Positions 1-8,709 of a stretch of 64,000 nt of DNA are shown here, piece after piece; position 1 is the first letter of the stretch, and each line of letters starts with the position of its first letter. The DNA is taken from the NCBI RefSeq assembly GCF_001676725.1, contig NZ_CP016172.1:2542001-2606000 (forward strand). Direction: 5' to 3'. Source of the stretch: Bordetella flabilis (GTDB taxonomy: Bacteria; Pseudomonadota; Gammaproteobacteria; Burkholderiales; Burkholderiaceae_B). The position numbers and the translations under genes were made by a program. The notes beneath the pieces are model-generated. The model was given only the letters and a program-made list of their open reading frames with translations, was not told where the DNA came from and did not search any database.

Positions 1-879
1 GTCCTCGAAGCCCATGGGCACCAGCACGCCGGCATCGCCGACCACGGCGGCCGTCCACAGCGCGCGGGCGGCGTTCTGGTAGCGTCCATCGCTGTCCGGC
101 CGCCACGCCGCCACGCGCTTGGCGTAGGGCGCTTCCACGGGCGCGATCACGGGCGCGACTGCGCGCAGGCGGACATATTCGTCGGCCAGCCACGGTGCGC
201 GATAGTCCCACCAGGGCAGGGAGGAGAACACCCCATCGAAGCCCGCGCCCGTCAGGCCCTGCAACTGCCCGAGGTTCAGTCCTGGCGTCCACGCCAGAAA
301 GCGGCAATCCGGGCGTACCGCACGCACGCCTTCCATGAGGTCGCGCCATTCGGCGGCGTTCAGGTGCTGCGGCGACAGGCAACGAAACCCGGCAACGCCG
401 TTCTGCACCCACAGGCCCAGCCGTTCCACCCAGTGCGCAATGAATCCCTCCGGCGCCGCGCCGGCGTCGCGCTGCAGGGCAATTGCGTAGCGATCTTCCA
501 ATGGCTTGCGCGGATCGCGCAGGGCGTCCACGCCGTCCTGCGCCGCATACCACGGGGCATGCGCCCGCGCCATGGGCCCGTCGGCGGCGACGCGATCCAG
601 CACGAGGTCGACGATCAAGGCCAGGCCGTATTTACCGCACAATGTCGAAAGGGTGGCGAGCGCCTGGTCCAGCTTTAGCTCGCCGCCCAGCGCAGGGTTG
701 AGTTGGTCAGGGTCGCTGGGGACGTACGGGTTGCCGGCGGCATCGGGCGCCCAGAGCGGCGCCGTCATCAGGGTATCGAAACCCAAGGCCTTGGCACGTG
801 CGCACAGCGTCGGCCAGCCTCCGTCGGCGTGGTTGGACAGCGGACCGGCGAGGACGGGATGGACGTAGTAAATGCGCAT
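1..879 (-). CDS. GH13 alpha-amylase-like N-terminal domain (partial), probably the front of a GlgE-type maltosyltransferase
   Basis: The reading frame is open from an ATG at 879 to the left edge, so 293 N-terminal codons are visible and the rest of the gene lies outside. The start MRIYYVHPVLAGP and the barrel-like segments resemble the extra amylase-like domain that precedes the maltosyltransferase part of GlgE in some beta- and gammaproteobacteria (inference). The GH13 landmarks are degenerate: region I reads DLVLDRV (residues 91-97), region II GFRCLSP (164-170, with Leu where the catalytic Asp belongs), region III RFLAWTPG (193-200, with no catalytic Glu). This domain is therefore probably not a working amylase. 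It lies downstream of glgA on the same strand, which fits alpha-glucan metabolism. No strong Shine-Dalgarno precedes the ATG. It could instead be another alpha-amylase-family protein. Confidence 0.6.
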   Translation of the reverse strand, partial: MRIYYVHPVLAGPLSNHADGGWPTLCARAKALGFDTLMTAPLWAPDAAGNPYVPSDPDQLNPALGGELKLDQALATLSTLCGKYGLALIVDLVLDRVAADGPMARAHAPWYAAQDGVDALRDPRKPLEDRYAIALQRDAGAAPEGFIAHWVERLGLWVQNGVAGFRCLSPQHLNAAEWRDLMEGVRAVRPDCRFLAWTPGLNLGQLQGLTGAGFDGVFSSLPWWDYRAPWLADEYVRLRAVAPVIAPVEAPYAKRVAAWRPDSDGRYQNAARALWTAAVVGDAGVLVPMGFED

Positions 880-1085
880 TGATGGGCTCGTGAGTGTCTC
901 GTTGAAGATTGCGGAATGACCAACTGCCACGGTATGAGGCGCAGGCGTCTGCCGGGGAGGGGTGGCGGCATGGATCATGCCGGGGCGAGCCGCACGGAGA
1001 CCGCGTTGCCTGGCGTCATGCCTTGCAACGCGGCAGGGGAAGCGCTATGCCACCCCCCGCCACCAGGACGTCCGCTGTCCGCCCG

Positions 1086-2714
1086 TCACGCGCCAGCACC
1101 GGTCGGCAATGCCCCGGGCGGCTTGGCGTGCCCTTTCCGCCCGACCATGTTGCCCGTCAGCGGGCGCGCAGCGGCGGTGACCTGGTCCAGCAAGGACGGC
1201 CGGGCCGCGGTCGCGGTACTCGCCGTCGCGGCCTCCACCGTCGCCTCGTCCGGAACCAGCGATCGATACAGGCTGACATACGCAGGCGAAGCGCGTTCCC
1301 AACTGAAGTCCGCCGTCATGGCGCGGTACTGCATGGCCTGCCACACGCTGGGACGCCGATACAGGCTCATGGCGCGGGCAATCGCGCCAACCATCGTGTC
1401 GACAGTATCGCCTTCGAACAGCAAGCCGGTCGCGCTGCGCATGGCGTCGCGCCCGGCACGCGGACCGGGGTCCAGGATGGTGTCGGCCATGCCGCCTACC
1501 TTCGACCCGATGGGGATGGTTCCGTAGCGCATGGCGTACAGCGGCGTCAGCCCGAAAGGCTCGAAACGGCTGCCATGCAACAGCAGGTCGCCGCCGGCGT
1601 GAAGCATGTGCGCGGTGTTCTCGTCGAAACCGATACGTACGGCGCAGCGGCCAGGATAGCGGCGCTGCAGTTGGCGCAGGGCCGCTTCAAGCGGCTTCTC
1701 GCCTTGTCCCAGCACGGCCACCTGCAGTTCAGGATAATCGTCCAGCGCGACGGGCAGCGCCTGCACGGCGATATCCGCCATTTTCTGATGAGTCAGGCGG
1801 CTGCCCATGACCAGCAGCGGCGCGCGCACGTTTTCGGTCAGGCCGAAGTGGCGCTGCAGGCGCAGCTTGCACGCTTGCTTGTTCGCCATGTCGCTGGTGC
1901 TGAAGCGGTGTTCGCCCAGATGCGTGTCGGAGGCCGGATCCCATTCCTCCGCGTCGATGCCGTTGGGCACCGCCACCAGGTCATGTTCGCGCGTGGCCAG
2001 TACGCCTTCGAGGCCGCAGCCGAAGCGTGCGGTCAGGATCTCGCGTGCGTAGGTCTGGCTGACCGTCGTGATGCGGTCGGCATAGCGAATGCCGGCCTTC
2101 ATGAAACTGAGCTGGCCCCAGTACTCGATACCTTCGGTGGTCAGGTAGCGTTCGTCGACGCCCAGTTCGGGGGCCAGCGCCATCGGGTACACGCCCTGGA
2201 ACGCCATGTTGTGCACCGTCAGCACGGTCTTGACGTCCGTGATGCCGGCGTCATGCAGCAGCAGCGGCACCAGGCCAGCATGCCAGTCGTGGGCGTGCAC
2301 GATGTCCGGCTTGGCCAGCATCGTCGCGCCGGCCGCCACGCACGCGGCGGCGTGGCACAGGGCGGCATAGCGGATGGCGTTGTCTTCGTATTCCCGGCCC
2401 TCGGCATCCACGTACAGGCCGTCGCGGTGGTACAGGCGGTCGTTCTGCACCAGCAGGACGGGCACGTTGCCCATGGCGGGGCAGATGCCCGAGAGCAACT
2501 TCGCATCGCCGCCGGGCAGCCGGCTCAGGTGAGCGACCTGCCGCACCTGGACCAGGTGGTCCAGCGTGCCGCGGTAGGCGGGAAGCATTATTGTCACGGA
2601 AGCGGCCGAGCCGGCGTGCAGGGCGCGGGCCATGCCACTGATGGCATCCCCCAGGCCACCGGTTTTCGCCAGGGGAAATGCTTCCGACGTTACAGCCAAG
2701 ATTTTTAGCGACAC
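1086..2714 (-). CDS. glgA: Glycogen synthase (ADP-glucose type), GT5
   Basis: 542-residue glycosyltransferase that adds glucose from ADP-glucose to the non-reducing end of alpha-1,4-glucan in the cytoplasm. The nucleotide-sugar motif KTGGLGD is at residues 17-23, and the family's C-terminal block (SRFEPFGLTPLYAMRYG) is intact, so both Rossmann-like halves of the GT-B fold are present. The start is a GTG at 2714, with GGAGT about nine bases upstream. The C-terminus carries roughly 50 low-complexity residues rich in Ala, Thr and Pro beyond the conserved fold. The gene runs into the amylase-like gene at 879 with a 206-bp gap, and the two probably belong to one alpha-glucan cluster that continues off the left edge. 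Confidence 0.95.
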   Translation of the reverse strand: MSLKILAVTSEAFPLAKTGGLGDAISGMARALHAGSAASVTIMLPAYRGTLDHLVQVRQVAHLSRLPGGDAKLLSGICPAMGNVPVLLVQNDRLYHRDGLYVDAEGREYEDNAIRYAALCHAAACVAAGATMLAKPDIVHAHDWHAGLVPLLLHDAGITDVKTVLTVHNMAFQGVYPMALAPELGVDERYLTTEGIEYWGQLSFMKAGIRYADRITTVSQTYAREILTARFGCGLEGVLATREHDLVAVPNGIDAEEWDPASDTHLGEHRFSTSDMANKQACKLRLQRHFGLTENVRAPLLVMGSRLTHQKMADIAVQALPVALDDYPELQVAVLGQGEKPLEAALRQLQRRYPGRCAVRIGFDENTAHMLHAGGDLLLHGSRFEPFGLTPLYAMRYGTIPIGSKVGGMADTILDPGPRAGRDAMRSATGLLFEGDTVDTMVGAIARAMSLYRRPSVWQAMQYRAMTADFSWERASPAYVSLYRSLVPDEATVEAATASTATAARPSLLDQVTAAARPLTGNMVGRKGHAKPPGALPTGAGA

Positions 2715-3087
2715 GATACCGACTCCAATGGAGAATCGCGCTTGAGAGGGGAAGGAACCAACGAACGTAAAACTGGAGCCGGTCGGCGTAAACGGATGGG
2801 CGGGGCTGTAACGATATTGCCGCCCCTCGCGTAGGAATTACCCGTAACGTAATTTCTCCTAAGCGGGAGTGCCGTCCGCGATCGGCCAGATGTATATCCT
2901 TGGCAAGCGGCGTGCCCAAGGGTATATCGGCTAAGGAAGAGCATGCATTTTGCGCGGCCTCAGGGGTGGGCAGATGTGTATATTGGTAACTTCCGGGGGA
3001 TATTCTGGCCCGGGATTTGCTTATGCCGGGTCCTTCTTCTTTTCCAGGGCGGATATCCGCCGGACTCCGCGGCCCCGCCCAGCGCTC
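2715..3087. other. Intergenic region between divergent glgA and exonuclease genes, with an inverted repeat
   Basis: 373 bases without a convincing gene. It must hold the promoters of glgA (leftward) and of the exonuclease-ligase pair (rightward). The clearest structure is an imperfect inverted repeat around 2892-2927: GTATATCCTTGGCA, a 7-base spacer, then TGCCCAAGGGTATATC. The arms pair apart from single-base bulges. Lying between divergent genes and lacking a T run, it is more likely an operator than a terminator. No regulator can be assigned from the sequence. Confidence 0.45.
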
Positions 3088-4110
3088 ATGGATCTTATCG
3101 TCGCACGGCCGGAAGGCCTGTATTGCCCGCCGGGCGATTTCTATATCGACCCGTGGCGCCCCGTGGAGCGCGCCGTTATCACCCACGCGCATTCGGACCA
3201 TGCGCGTGGCGGCCATCGCCATTACCTTGCCGCCGCCCCGGGGGCCGCCGTCCTGCGCAGCCGCCTCGGCGACATCGCGCTGGACGCCGTGCCCTATGGC
3301 GAGCCGCGCGTCCACAACGGCGTTCGTATCAGCTTGCATCCCGCCGGGCATGTATTGGGTTCGGCACAGGTCCGCCTGGAATATGGGGGTGAGGTCTGGG
3401 TCGCATCCGGCGACTACAAATTGCAGGAAGATGGAACCTGCACGCCATTCGAACCCGTGCGCTGCGACGTTTTCATTACAGAGTCCACATTCGGCCTGCC
3501 CATCTACAGGTGGGACCCGGCTCCGGCCGTGCATGCCGAGATAAATGCCTGGTGGGCGGCCAATGCGGCCCAGGACCGCCCGTCCGTGCTGTTTTGTTAT
3601 GCCTTCGGCAAGGCGCAGCGGATTCTGCACGCTTTGGATGCATCGATCGGCCCCATCGTGACGCATGGTGCAGTGGAAACGCTGAACCGCGCCTACCGTC
3701 AGTCGGGCGTGCGGCTGCCGGCTACGGTCACGGTGAGCGACCTGGCCGACCCGACGGCCTTGCGGCGCGCGATGGTGCTGGCGCCGCCTTCGGCCCGGGG
3801 CAGTACCTGGATGCGCCGCTTCGGCGACCACGCCGATGCCTTCGCCAGCGGCTGGATGCGGCTGCGGGGCGCCCGGCGGCGGCGCGGCGTGGACCGCGGT
3901 TTCGTGATGTCCGACCACGTCGATTGGCCGGGCCTGCAACACGCCATCGCGGCGACCGGGGCGCGGCGCGTGATCGTGACGCACGGCAACGTCGGCGTGC
4001 TGGTGCGCTGGCTGAACGAACAGGGCTGGCAGGCCGAGTCCTTCACCACCGAGTACGGCGCCGAGGAGGACGAGGGCGGGGCCGATACGGATCCCAAGGA
4101 GGCCGCATGA
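3088..4110 (+). CDS. Ligase-associated DNA 3'-exonuclease, metallo-beta-lactamase fold
   Basis: 340-residue protein of the ligase-associated exonuclease family, related to the SNM1/CPSF branch of metallo-beta-lactamase-fold nucleases; expected to trim DNA 3' ends. The metal-binding motif THAHSDHARGG falls at residues 32-42 (His33, His35, Asp37, His38), and the N-terminus MDLIVARPEGLYCPP is typical of the family. Upstream in-frame codons exist, but the sequence there does not look like family protein, so ATG 3088 is preferred, although no good Shine-Dalgarno is seen. The stop overlaps the ligase start (ATGA at 4107-4110), indicating translational coupling. In many bacteria this pair is joined by an Lhr-like helicase and a PdeM phosphoesterase; neither is visible here. 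Confidence 0.85.
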   Translation: MDLIVARPEGLYCPPGDFYIDPWRPVERAVITHAHSDHARGGHRHYLAAAPGAAVLRSRLGDIALDAVPYGEPRVHNGVRISLHPAGHVLGSAQVRLEYGGEVWVASGDYKLQEDGTCTPFEPVRCDVFITESTFGLPIYRWDPAPAVHAEINAWWAANAAQDRPSVLFCYAFGKAQRILHALDASIGPIVTHGAVETLNRAYRQSGVRLPATVTVSDLADPTALRRAMVLAPPSARGSTWMRRFGDHADAFASGWMRLRGARRRRGVDRGFVMSDHVDWPGLQHAIAATGARRVIVTHGNVGVLVRWLNEQGWQAESFTTEYGAEEDEGGADTDPKEAA

Positions 4111-5750
4111 AGGCCTTCGCGGACCTGTATGCAAAGCTGGATGCCACCACTTCCAGCAACGCCAAACTTGCTGCCATGCAGGACTACTTCCGCACGGCGC
4201 CGGCGGCGGATGGCGCCTGGGCCGCCTATTTCCTGGCCGGCGGCAAGCCGCGCCAACTGGTCCCGACCAAGGTTCTGCGGCAGTTCATAACCGAGACGGC
4301 CGGCATCCCGGAATGGCTGTTCGAGGAAAGCTACCAGGCCGTCGGCGATCTCGCGGAGACGCTGGCGCTGTTGCTGCCCGATCCGGGCACGGAGGACCAG
4401 GCGGGGCTTGCCGAGTGGGTGGAAGAACGCCTGCTGCCGTTGCGCGGCCTGCCACCGGCAGAAATCCTGCATCGCCTAAGCGATCTGTTCGGCCGGCTGG
4501 ATGCACACGGGCGTTTTGTCTGCGCCAAGCTGATGACCGGTGCCATGCGGGTCGGGGTATCGAAGCTCCTGCTGACGCGTGCCCTGGCAGAGGTCGCCGG
4601 CGTCGACGCCCGCCATATGGCGCAGCGCCTGATCGGCTACACCGATATCGGGGCGCGTCCGCAGTCCGATGCGTTCACGCATTTGTTGGCGCCTTTGTCG
4701 CACGACGCCCAGGCGCGCGCGGACGGCCACCCCTATCCGTTCTTCCTTGCGCATCCGCTGTCCGCCGACCCGGCGGCGTTCCAGGATCTGCTCGGCCCGC
4801 CGGCGCGTTGGCAGGTCGAATGGAAATGGGATGGCATCCGCGCCCAGGTGGTGCGGCGCGCCGAACAGACCTGGGTCTGGTCGCGTGGCGAGGAACTGGT
4901 CACCGAGCGCTTTCCCGAGCTGATGCGGCTCGGCACCCACTTGCCGGAAGGCACGGTCCTGGATGGCGAGATCGTGGTCTGGCGCGAGGGCAGGGTGCAA
5001 CCCTTCGCGCTGCTTCAGCAGCGCCTCGGGCGTAAAACGGTGGGCGCGAAATTGCTGGCCGACGCGCCGGTGGTGCTGCTTACCTACGACTTGCTGGAGC
5101 TCGACGGCCAGGACATGCGCTCGCAACCGCAGTCTGCCCGGCGCGCGGCGCTGGAACAGTTGGCCTTCCGGGTGCATGACCCCGCGCTGGAGCTGTCGCC
5201 GCTGCTGCACGGCGATGATTGGCAGGACCTGGCCCGGCAACGCGAAGCGTCCCGCGCGTTGGGCGTCGAAGGCATGATGCTCAAGGCCGCCGACGCCCGC
5301 TACGGGGTGGGGCGCACCAAGGAAAGTGGCGTCTGGTGGAAATGGAAAGTCGATCCGTTTTCCGTGGACGCGGTATTGATCTACGCGCAACGCGGACACG
5401 GGCGTCGCGCCAGCCTCTATACGGATTACACGTTTGCCGTCTGGGACGGCCCCCCGGACGCACCCGAGCGCCGGCTGGTGCCGTTCGCCAAGGCGTATTC
5501 CGGCCTGACCGACGAGGAGATCCGCAAGGTCGACGCCATCGTGCGCAAGACCACGGTGGAGAAGTTCGGGCCGGTGCGCAGCCTGGAGCCCACCCAGGTC
5601 TTCGAACTCGGGTTCGAAGGCATCGCCCGCAGTGGCCGGCACAAGAGCGGTATCGCGGTGCGGTTTCCCCGCATGCTGCGTTGGCGCCAGGACAAGACGC
5701 CGGCCGATGCGGACAGCCTTGAGACGCTGGCGGCTTTGCTGCCGGAGTAG
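4107..5750 (+). CDS. ATP-dependent DNA ligase (ligase-associated nuclease operon type)
   Basis: 547 residues. An N-terminal helical domain of about 200 residues precedes the nucleotidyltransferase domain. Its adenylation motif EWKWDGIR contains the active lysine (Lys240), and downstream motifs include DGEIVVW and EGMMLKAADARY, followed by an OB-fold C-terminus. This layout matches the LigB/LigC-like bacterial ATP-dependent ligases that accompany the nuclease encoded immediately upstream, with which it overlaps by four bases. It presumably acts in DNA repair and does not replace the replicative NAD-dependent LigA. The gene appears intact, but directly after its stop the sequence is the stub of an unrelated receptor gene, so any former downstream partner has been lost or is elsewhere. 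Confidence 0.92.
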   Translation: MKAFADLYAKLDATTSSNAKLAAMQDYFRTAPAADGAWAAYFLAGGKPRQLVPTKVLRQFITETAGIPEWLFEESYQAVGDLAETLALLLPDPGTEDQAGLAEWVEERLLPLRGLPPAEILHRLSDLFGRLDAHGRFVCAKLMTGAMRVGVSKLLLTRALAEVAGVDARHMAQRLIGYTDIGARPQSDAFTHLLAPLSHDAQARADGHPYPFFLAHPLSADPAAFQDLLGPPARWQVEWKWDGIRAQVVRRAEQTWVWSRGEELVTERFPELMRLGTHLPEGTVLDGEIVVWREGRVQPFALLQQRLGRKTVGAKLLADAPVVLLTYDLLELDGQDMRSQPQSARRAALEQLAFRVHDPALELSPLLHGDDWQDLARQREASRALGVEGMMLKAADARYGVGRTKESGVWWKWKVDPFSVDAVLIYAQRGHGRRASLYTDYTFAVWDGPPDAPERRLVPFAKAYSGLTDEEIRKVDAIVRKTTVEKFGPVRSLEPTQVFELGFEGIARSGRHKSGIAVRFPRMLRWRQDKTPADADSLETLAALLPE

Positions 5751-5756
5751 GGGAGC

Positions 5757-5951
5757 TCGCCGGCAGGCGTCGTGGCGCGGCTGCGCGAACTACTGATCGT
5801 CGCGACGAAGAGTCCACAGGCCAAGGCATTCTTCGCCAACTCGGCGACGGAGTCCTGGACCTCTACGCCTTCGGAACTGAGTCAGTTCCAGACGGCGGAA
5901 CGGGCGCAGGGTGGCCTGGCCGTGAAGGCGGCGGGAATCGAGCCGGAGTGA
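5757..5951 (+). pseudogene. C-terminal remnant of a Bug-family solute receptor
   Basis: Starting two codons after the ligase stop, the + frame reads about 64 residues with the signature of a Bug receptor C-terminus: PAGVVARLRELL, then SPQAKAFFA, then STPSELSQF and VKAAGIEPE before TGA at 5949. Complete receptors of this family are about 320-330 residues, so roughly the first 250 and any signal peptide are missing. No start codon or ribosome-binding site is apparent. This is best read as the scar of a deletion that fused the ligase locus to the 3' end of a receptor gene. Confidence 0.7.
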
Positions 5952-5998
5952 TACCGGGAGATGCAGCCCGGGAACGCTGGCGTCCATCGCGCAGCGCC

Positions 5999-6433
5999 TC
6001 ATCGCTTCAATCGCATGTGCAGGATCGGAAAAGCCTTGCCTTGCCCATCGACGGGTGATCTGTCGACGACCTCGAAGCCCATGCGCTTGTAGAAGCCGAG
6101 CGCCTGATCATTCTGTTCGTTTACATCCACAAGGTAATGTCCGTCGGAGATCGCGTGCCGGAGCAGTGCCTTTCCCATCCCGCGGCCCATGGCTTGGGGC
6201 GCGATGAACAACATCTCGATTTTGTCCGCCGATGTGGCCACGAAGCCCTTGATGCGATGTAAAGCGTCCAGGCAGACATGAACGCGCAGCGCGGGCAGAT
6301 ATTCGCCGGCGATCCTCGGCTTGAGCGCTGCGACATCGCCTTCCGACAGAAAGCGGTGGGTGGCTTTCACCGATGCCTCCCAGACGCCGACAATGGCGTC
6401 GAAGTCCTCCGGATGAGCTGCGCGAATGGTCAT
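5999..6433 (-). CDS. GNAT-family N-acetyltransferase, YjaB-like
   Basis: 144-residue single-domain acetyl-CoA-dependent acetyltransferase. The acetyl-CoA loop QAMGRGMG is at residues 80-87. The C-terminal half contains the block VNEQNDQALGFYKRMGFEV, and an N-terminal WEASVKATHRFLSE resembles the same region of E. coli YjaB, whose physiological substrate is not settled. The frame continues upstream of 6433, but that extension is Arg/Pro-rich and unlike the family, so the ATG at 6433 was chosen. It diverges from the HD-domain gene and has no clear operon partner. Confidence 0.85.
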   Translation of the reverse strand: MTIRAAHPEDFDAIVGVWEASVKATHRFLSEGDVAALKPRIAGEYLPALRVHVCLDALHRIKGFVATSADKIEMLFIAPQAMGRGMGKALLRHAISDGHYLVDVNEQNDQALGFYKRMGFEVVDRSPVDGQGKAFPILHMRLKR

Positions 6434-6638
6434 CTGTGGTCCGAATCGTCGAATCGAAAAGGCGGCATCGTAGCGGAAGCCGCGTGCCGGACGATACATC
6501 GGTGCCAGCGTCCGCGCCCATGGCGGGCATGGGGCCAAAGTCCGATAATCCCCGGATGCGGCGACGCGCGAGGCATGTGGTCGCCTCCCATGCCGTCGCT
6601 TGGCCCGCGAGCAGCGATATCCGGCAAGGAGACAGACC

Positions 6639-7406
6639 ATGAAGGTGGGCACTATCATCACCGTCGCCTGCGTCGCCGTGGGACTCGCCGGGACCGTCCT
6701 GGCGCCCGCGGGCTAGACCCAGACGCTGACCCCCCGGCCCGGCCAACCGGCGCCGAGCGCCGCGCCCGGGGTTGCCGGCATAGAGATTCCCGACAGCAAG
6801 CTGGCGCGTGACGCGGCGGAGTTCATTCGCGGTCCTACGGGGGACATGCTATTCCAGCATTCCACCCGGGTCTATTACTGGGCCGCCCTGGCAGGAAAGC
6901 GCAAAGCGCTGGCTTTCGACCCGGAGCTTCTCTACGTGGCTGCCATGTTCCATGATTTCGGCCTGACGGCCGCTTATGGCGAGAGCCATTTACGCTATGA
7001 AGTGGATGGCGCGAACGCGGCCCGTGGCTTCTTGCGAAGCCGCGGTGTTTCGGAAGCCGACAGCGAGAAGGTGTGGCTCGCCATTGCGCTGCACACCACC
7101 AATGGCATTCCGGCGCATGTGTCGCCCCTGGCCGCGCTGGTCGCCGAAGGCGCCAATATGGATCTTGTGGGCGCGGGGTACGGGGAGTTCACTGCCGCAC
7201 AGCGGAGCGCGGTCGAGGCGGCACATCCGCATCCGCCGCAGTTCGCGCAGGATTTCATGCGGACGCTCTACGACAGCCTGAAGCATCGTCCGGAGACGAC
7301 GCAAGGCACCGGCCTGGCCGACGTCATGGCCTACGAGGACCCGCATTTCGTCCGCAGGGATTTCAGCAGCCTGATGCGGAATTCTCCGTGGGTCACCGGG
7401 AAGTAA
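6639..7406 (+). pseudogene. Exported HD-domain protein gene interrupted by an in-frame amber codon
   Basis: An ATG at 6639 opens a hydrophobic signal-peptide-like stretch (MKVGTIITVACVAVGLAG...) that is stopped by TAG at 6714-6716 (codon 26). The same frame continues without another stop to 7406 and encodes an HD-domain protein like the cyanamide hydratase/HD-hydrolase group, with HD at about residues 105-106 (MFHDFGL) and an earlier FQHSTRVYYW helix. Without the TAG the product would be 255 residues. The codon would read Gln if it were CAG, so one C-to-T change explains it. Translation could restart at ATG 6846 (preceded by GGGGGA), giving a 186-residue cytosolic form that still contains HD. 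The downstream part keeps protein-like composition, so the mutation, if real, is recent. Confidence 0.7.
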
Positions 7407-7480
7407 TCGGGGCCGGGACCGCGGCAGTTGCCGGAAGCGCACGGGGCGTGCGAGCTCGATCGCGCCCCGCGCTCGATGCG

Positions 7481-7504
7481 GACCCCGGAGCCGCCGTCGG
7501 GGTC
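7481..7504. terminator. Stem-loop between convergent genes
   Basis: GACCCCG (7481-7487) pairs with CGGGGTC (7498-7504) across a 10-base loop, in the 109-bp gap between the HD gene and the convergent Bug gene. There is no T run on either side, so termination is inferred only from position. Confidence 0.35.
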
Positions 7505-7515
7505 GTCCCCCCGGA

Positions 7516-8493
7516 TTAATCCACCGTCGCCCCGGACGCCTTGACCGCCGCGCCCCAGGTGACGATTTCCTTGGCGATATAGGCCTGGAATTGCTGGGGC
7601 GTCATGGCCATGGGTTCCACCCCCAGGCTGGCGAGCTGGGCTTTTACATCGGGCGAAGCCAGGACTGCCTGGATCTCCGCGTTCATCTTCTTCGTAATCG
7701 CGTCCGGCAAGCCGGCCGGCGCCAGTACGCCGTACCAGGGTTGCGCGTCGATGCCCGCCAGGCCGCTTTCAGCCAGTGTGGGAACGTCGGGCAGGGCGGC
7801 GGAACGCTGGGCGCCCGTCACCGCCAGGACCTTCAGATTGCCTGCCTTGACCTGCTGCATGATAGGCAGCGGGTTTTCGAAAGCAAGCGGTACCTGGCCG
7901 CCGACCAGGTCGTTGAGCAGCGGCCCGGAACCTTTGTACGGGATGTGCTGCATCTTCACGTGGGCCGCGGTGCTGAACATCTCGCCGATGATGTGCTGCG
8001 GCGTGCCGGATCCCGCCGAGCCGAAGGCAAGGTTGCCTTCTCTGGCCTTCTTCAGGACGTCCTGGATGGAGTTCAGGCCCGACTTGGCGTTGACCGCGAC
8101 CACGAAGCTGGTGCGCGCCAGCGGCGATACCGCGGTGAAGTCCTTGTCGGGGTGATAGGGCAGCTTGGTGTACAGCGTGCCGGCGATCACGATGGGGCCG
8201 CTGGCGGCCAGCAGGAAGGTATATCCGTCGGGCTTGGCATGGGCGACGTACGACGTGCCGATATTGCCGCCCGCACCTGGTCGGTTTTCGACGATCACGG
8301 TTTGCCCCAGCTTGTCGTGCAGCTTGTTCGACAGCAGGCGGGCCAGCACGTCCGTGGTGCCGCCGGGCGCGTAGGGCGAAACCAGGGTGATGGGCTTGTC
8401 GGGCCAGGCGTCCGCGGCGCGCGCAGCCGGAACGGCGGCGAGCATGGCGACCGCGCACAGCGCGGCCAGTTGACGGGGCAGGAATCGACGCAT
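7516..8493 (-). CDS. Bug-family (TctC-like) periplasmic solute receptor
   Basis: 325-residue tripartite tricarboxylate transporter receptor. A cleavable signal peptide (MRRFLPRQLAALCAVAML..AARA) precedes the canonical mature start WPDKPITLVSPYAPGG. The P-G-A-G-G block (ENRPGAGGNIG) and the C-terminal MTPQQFQAYI pattern are present. Such receptors bind carboxylates, nicotinate or similar small acids, and most in this family have no adjacent TctA/TctB membrane components; none is seen here. ATG 8493 is preceded by GAGGAGA at good spacing. It stands alone, between convergent and unrelated genes, so its ligand cannot be guessed. Confidence 0.92.
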   Translation of the reverse strand: MRRFLPRQLAALCAVAMLAAVPAARAADAWPDKPITLVSPYAPGGTTDVLARLLSNKLHDKLGQTVIVENRPGAGGNIGTSYVAHAKPDGYTFLLAASGPIVIAGTLYTKLPYHPDKDFTAVSPLARTSFVVAVNAKSGLNSIQDVLKKAREGNLAFGSAGSGTPQHIIGEMFSTAAHVKMQHIPYKGSGPLLNDLVGGQVPLAFENPLPIMQQVKAGNLKVLAVTGAQRSAALPDVPTLAESGLAGIDAQPWYGVLAPAGLPDAITKKMNAEIQAVLASPDVKAQLASLGVEPMAMTPQQFQAYIAKEIVTWGAAVKASGATVD

Positions 8494-8709
8494 GGGATGT
8501 CTCCTCGGGATATTGTTGTGGTGAACGGATAGTAGTTGAACGCAGTGTCCGTTCACCCCCTAGTGGACCCCGAACTCGCTGACTGGTTGCTGATGACCGA
8601 CCACTGCAAGGCGCCTCGGCCCCGAGCGCCGGACCGCACGGGCATGGTGCTTGCTTGATGAGCATGGAAGCTGGCCACACGTAGCCGGCGATAGAAAAGG
8701 AGAAGCTCC

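Noticed and set aside
909..2708. Long open frame on the + strand opposite glgA
   Set aside because: Composition is that of antisense in a GC-rich gene (runs of Arg, Ala, Gly, His with no domain), and the minus strand encodes an unmistakable GlgA.
2950..3087. N-terminal extension of the exonuclease to 2950
   Set aside because: The added 46 residues do not resemble the family and lie over the divergent promoter region.
2251..4134. Long minus-strand frame across glgA, the intergenic region and the exonuclease gene
   Set aside because: Crosses two convincing genes on other frames and shows no family features; an artefact of high GC.
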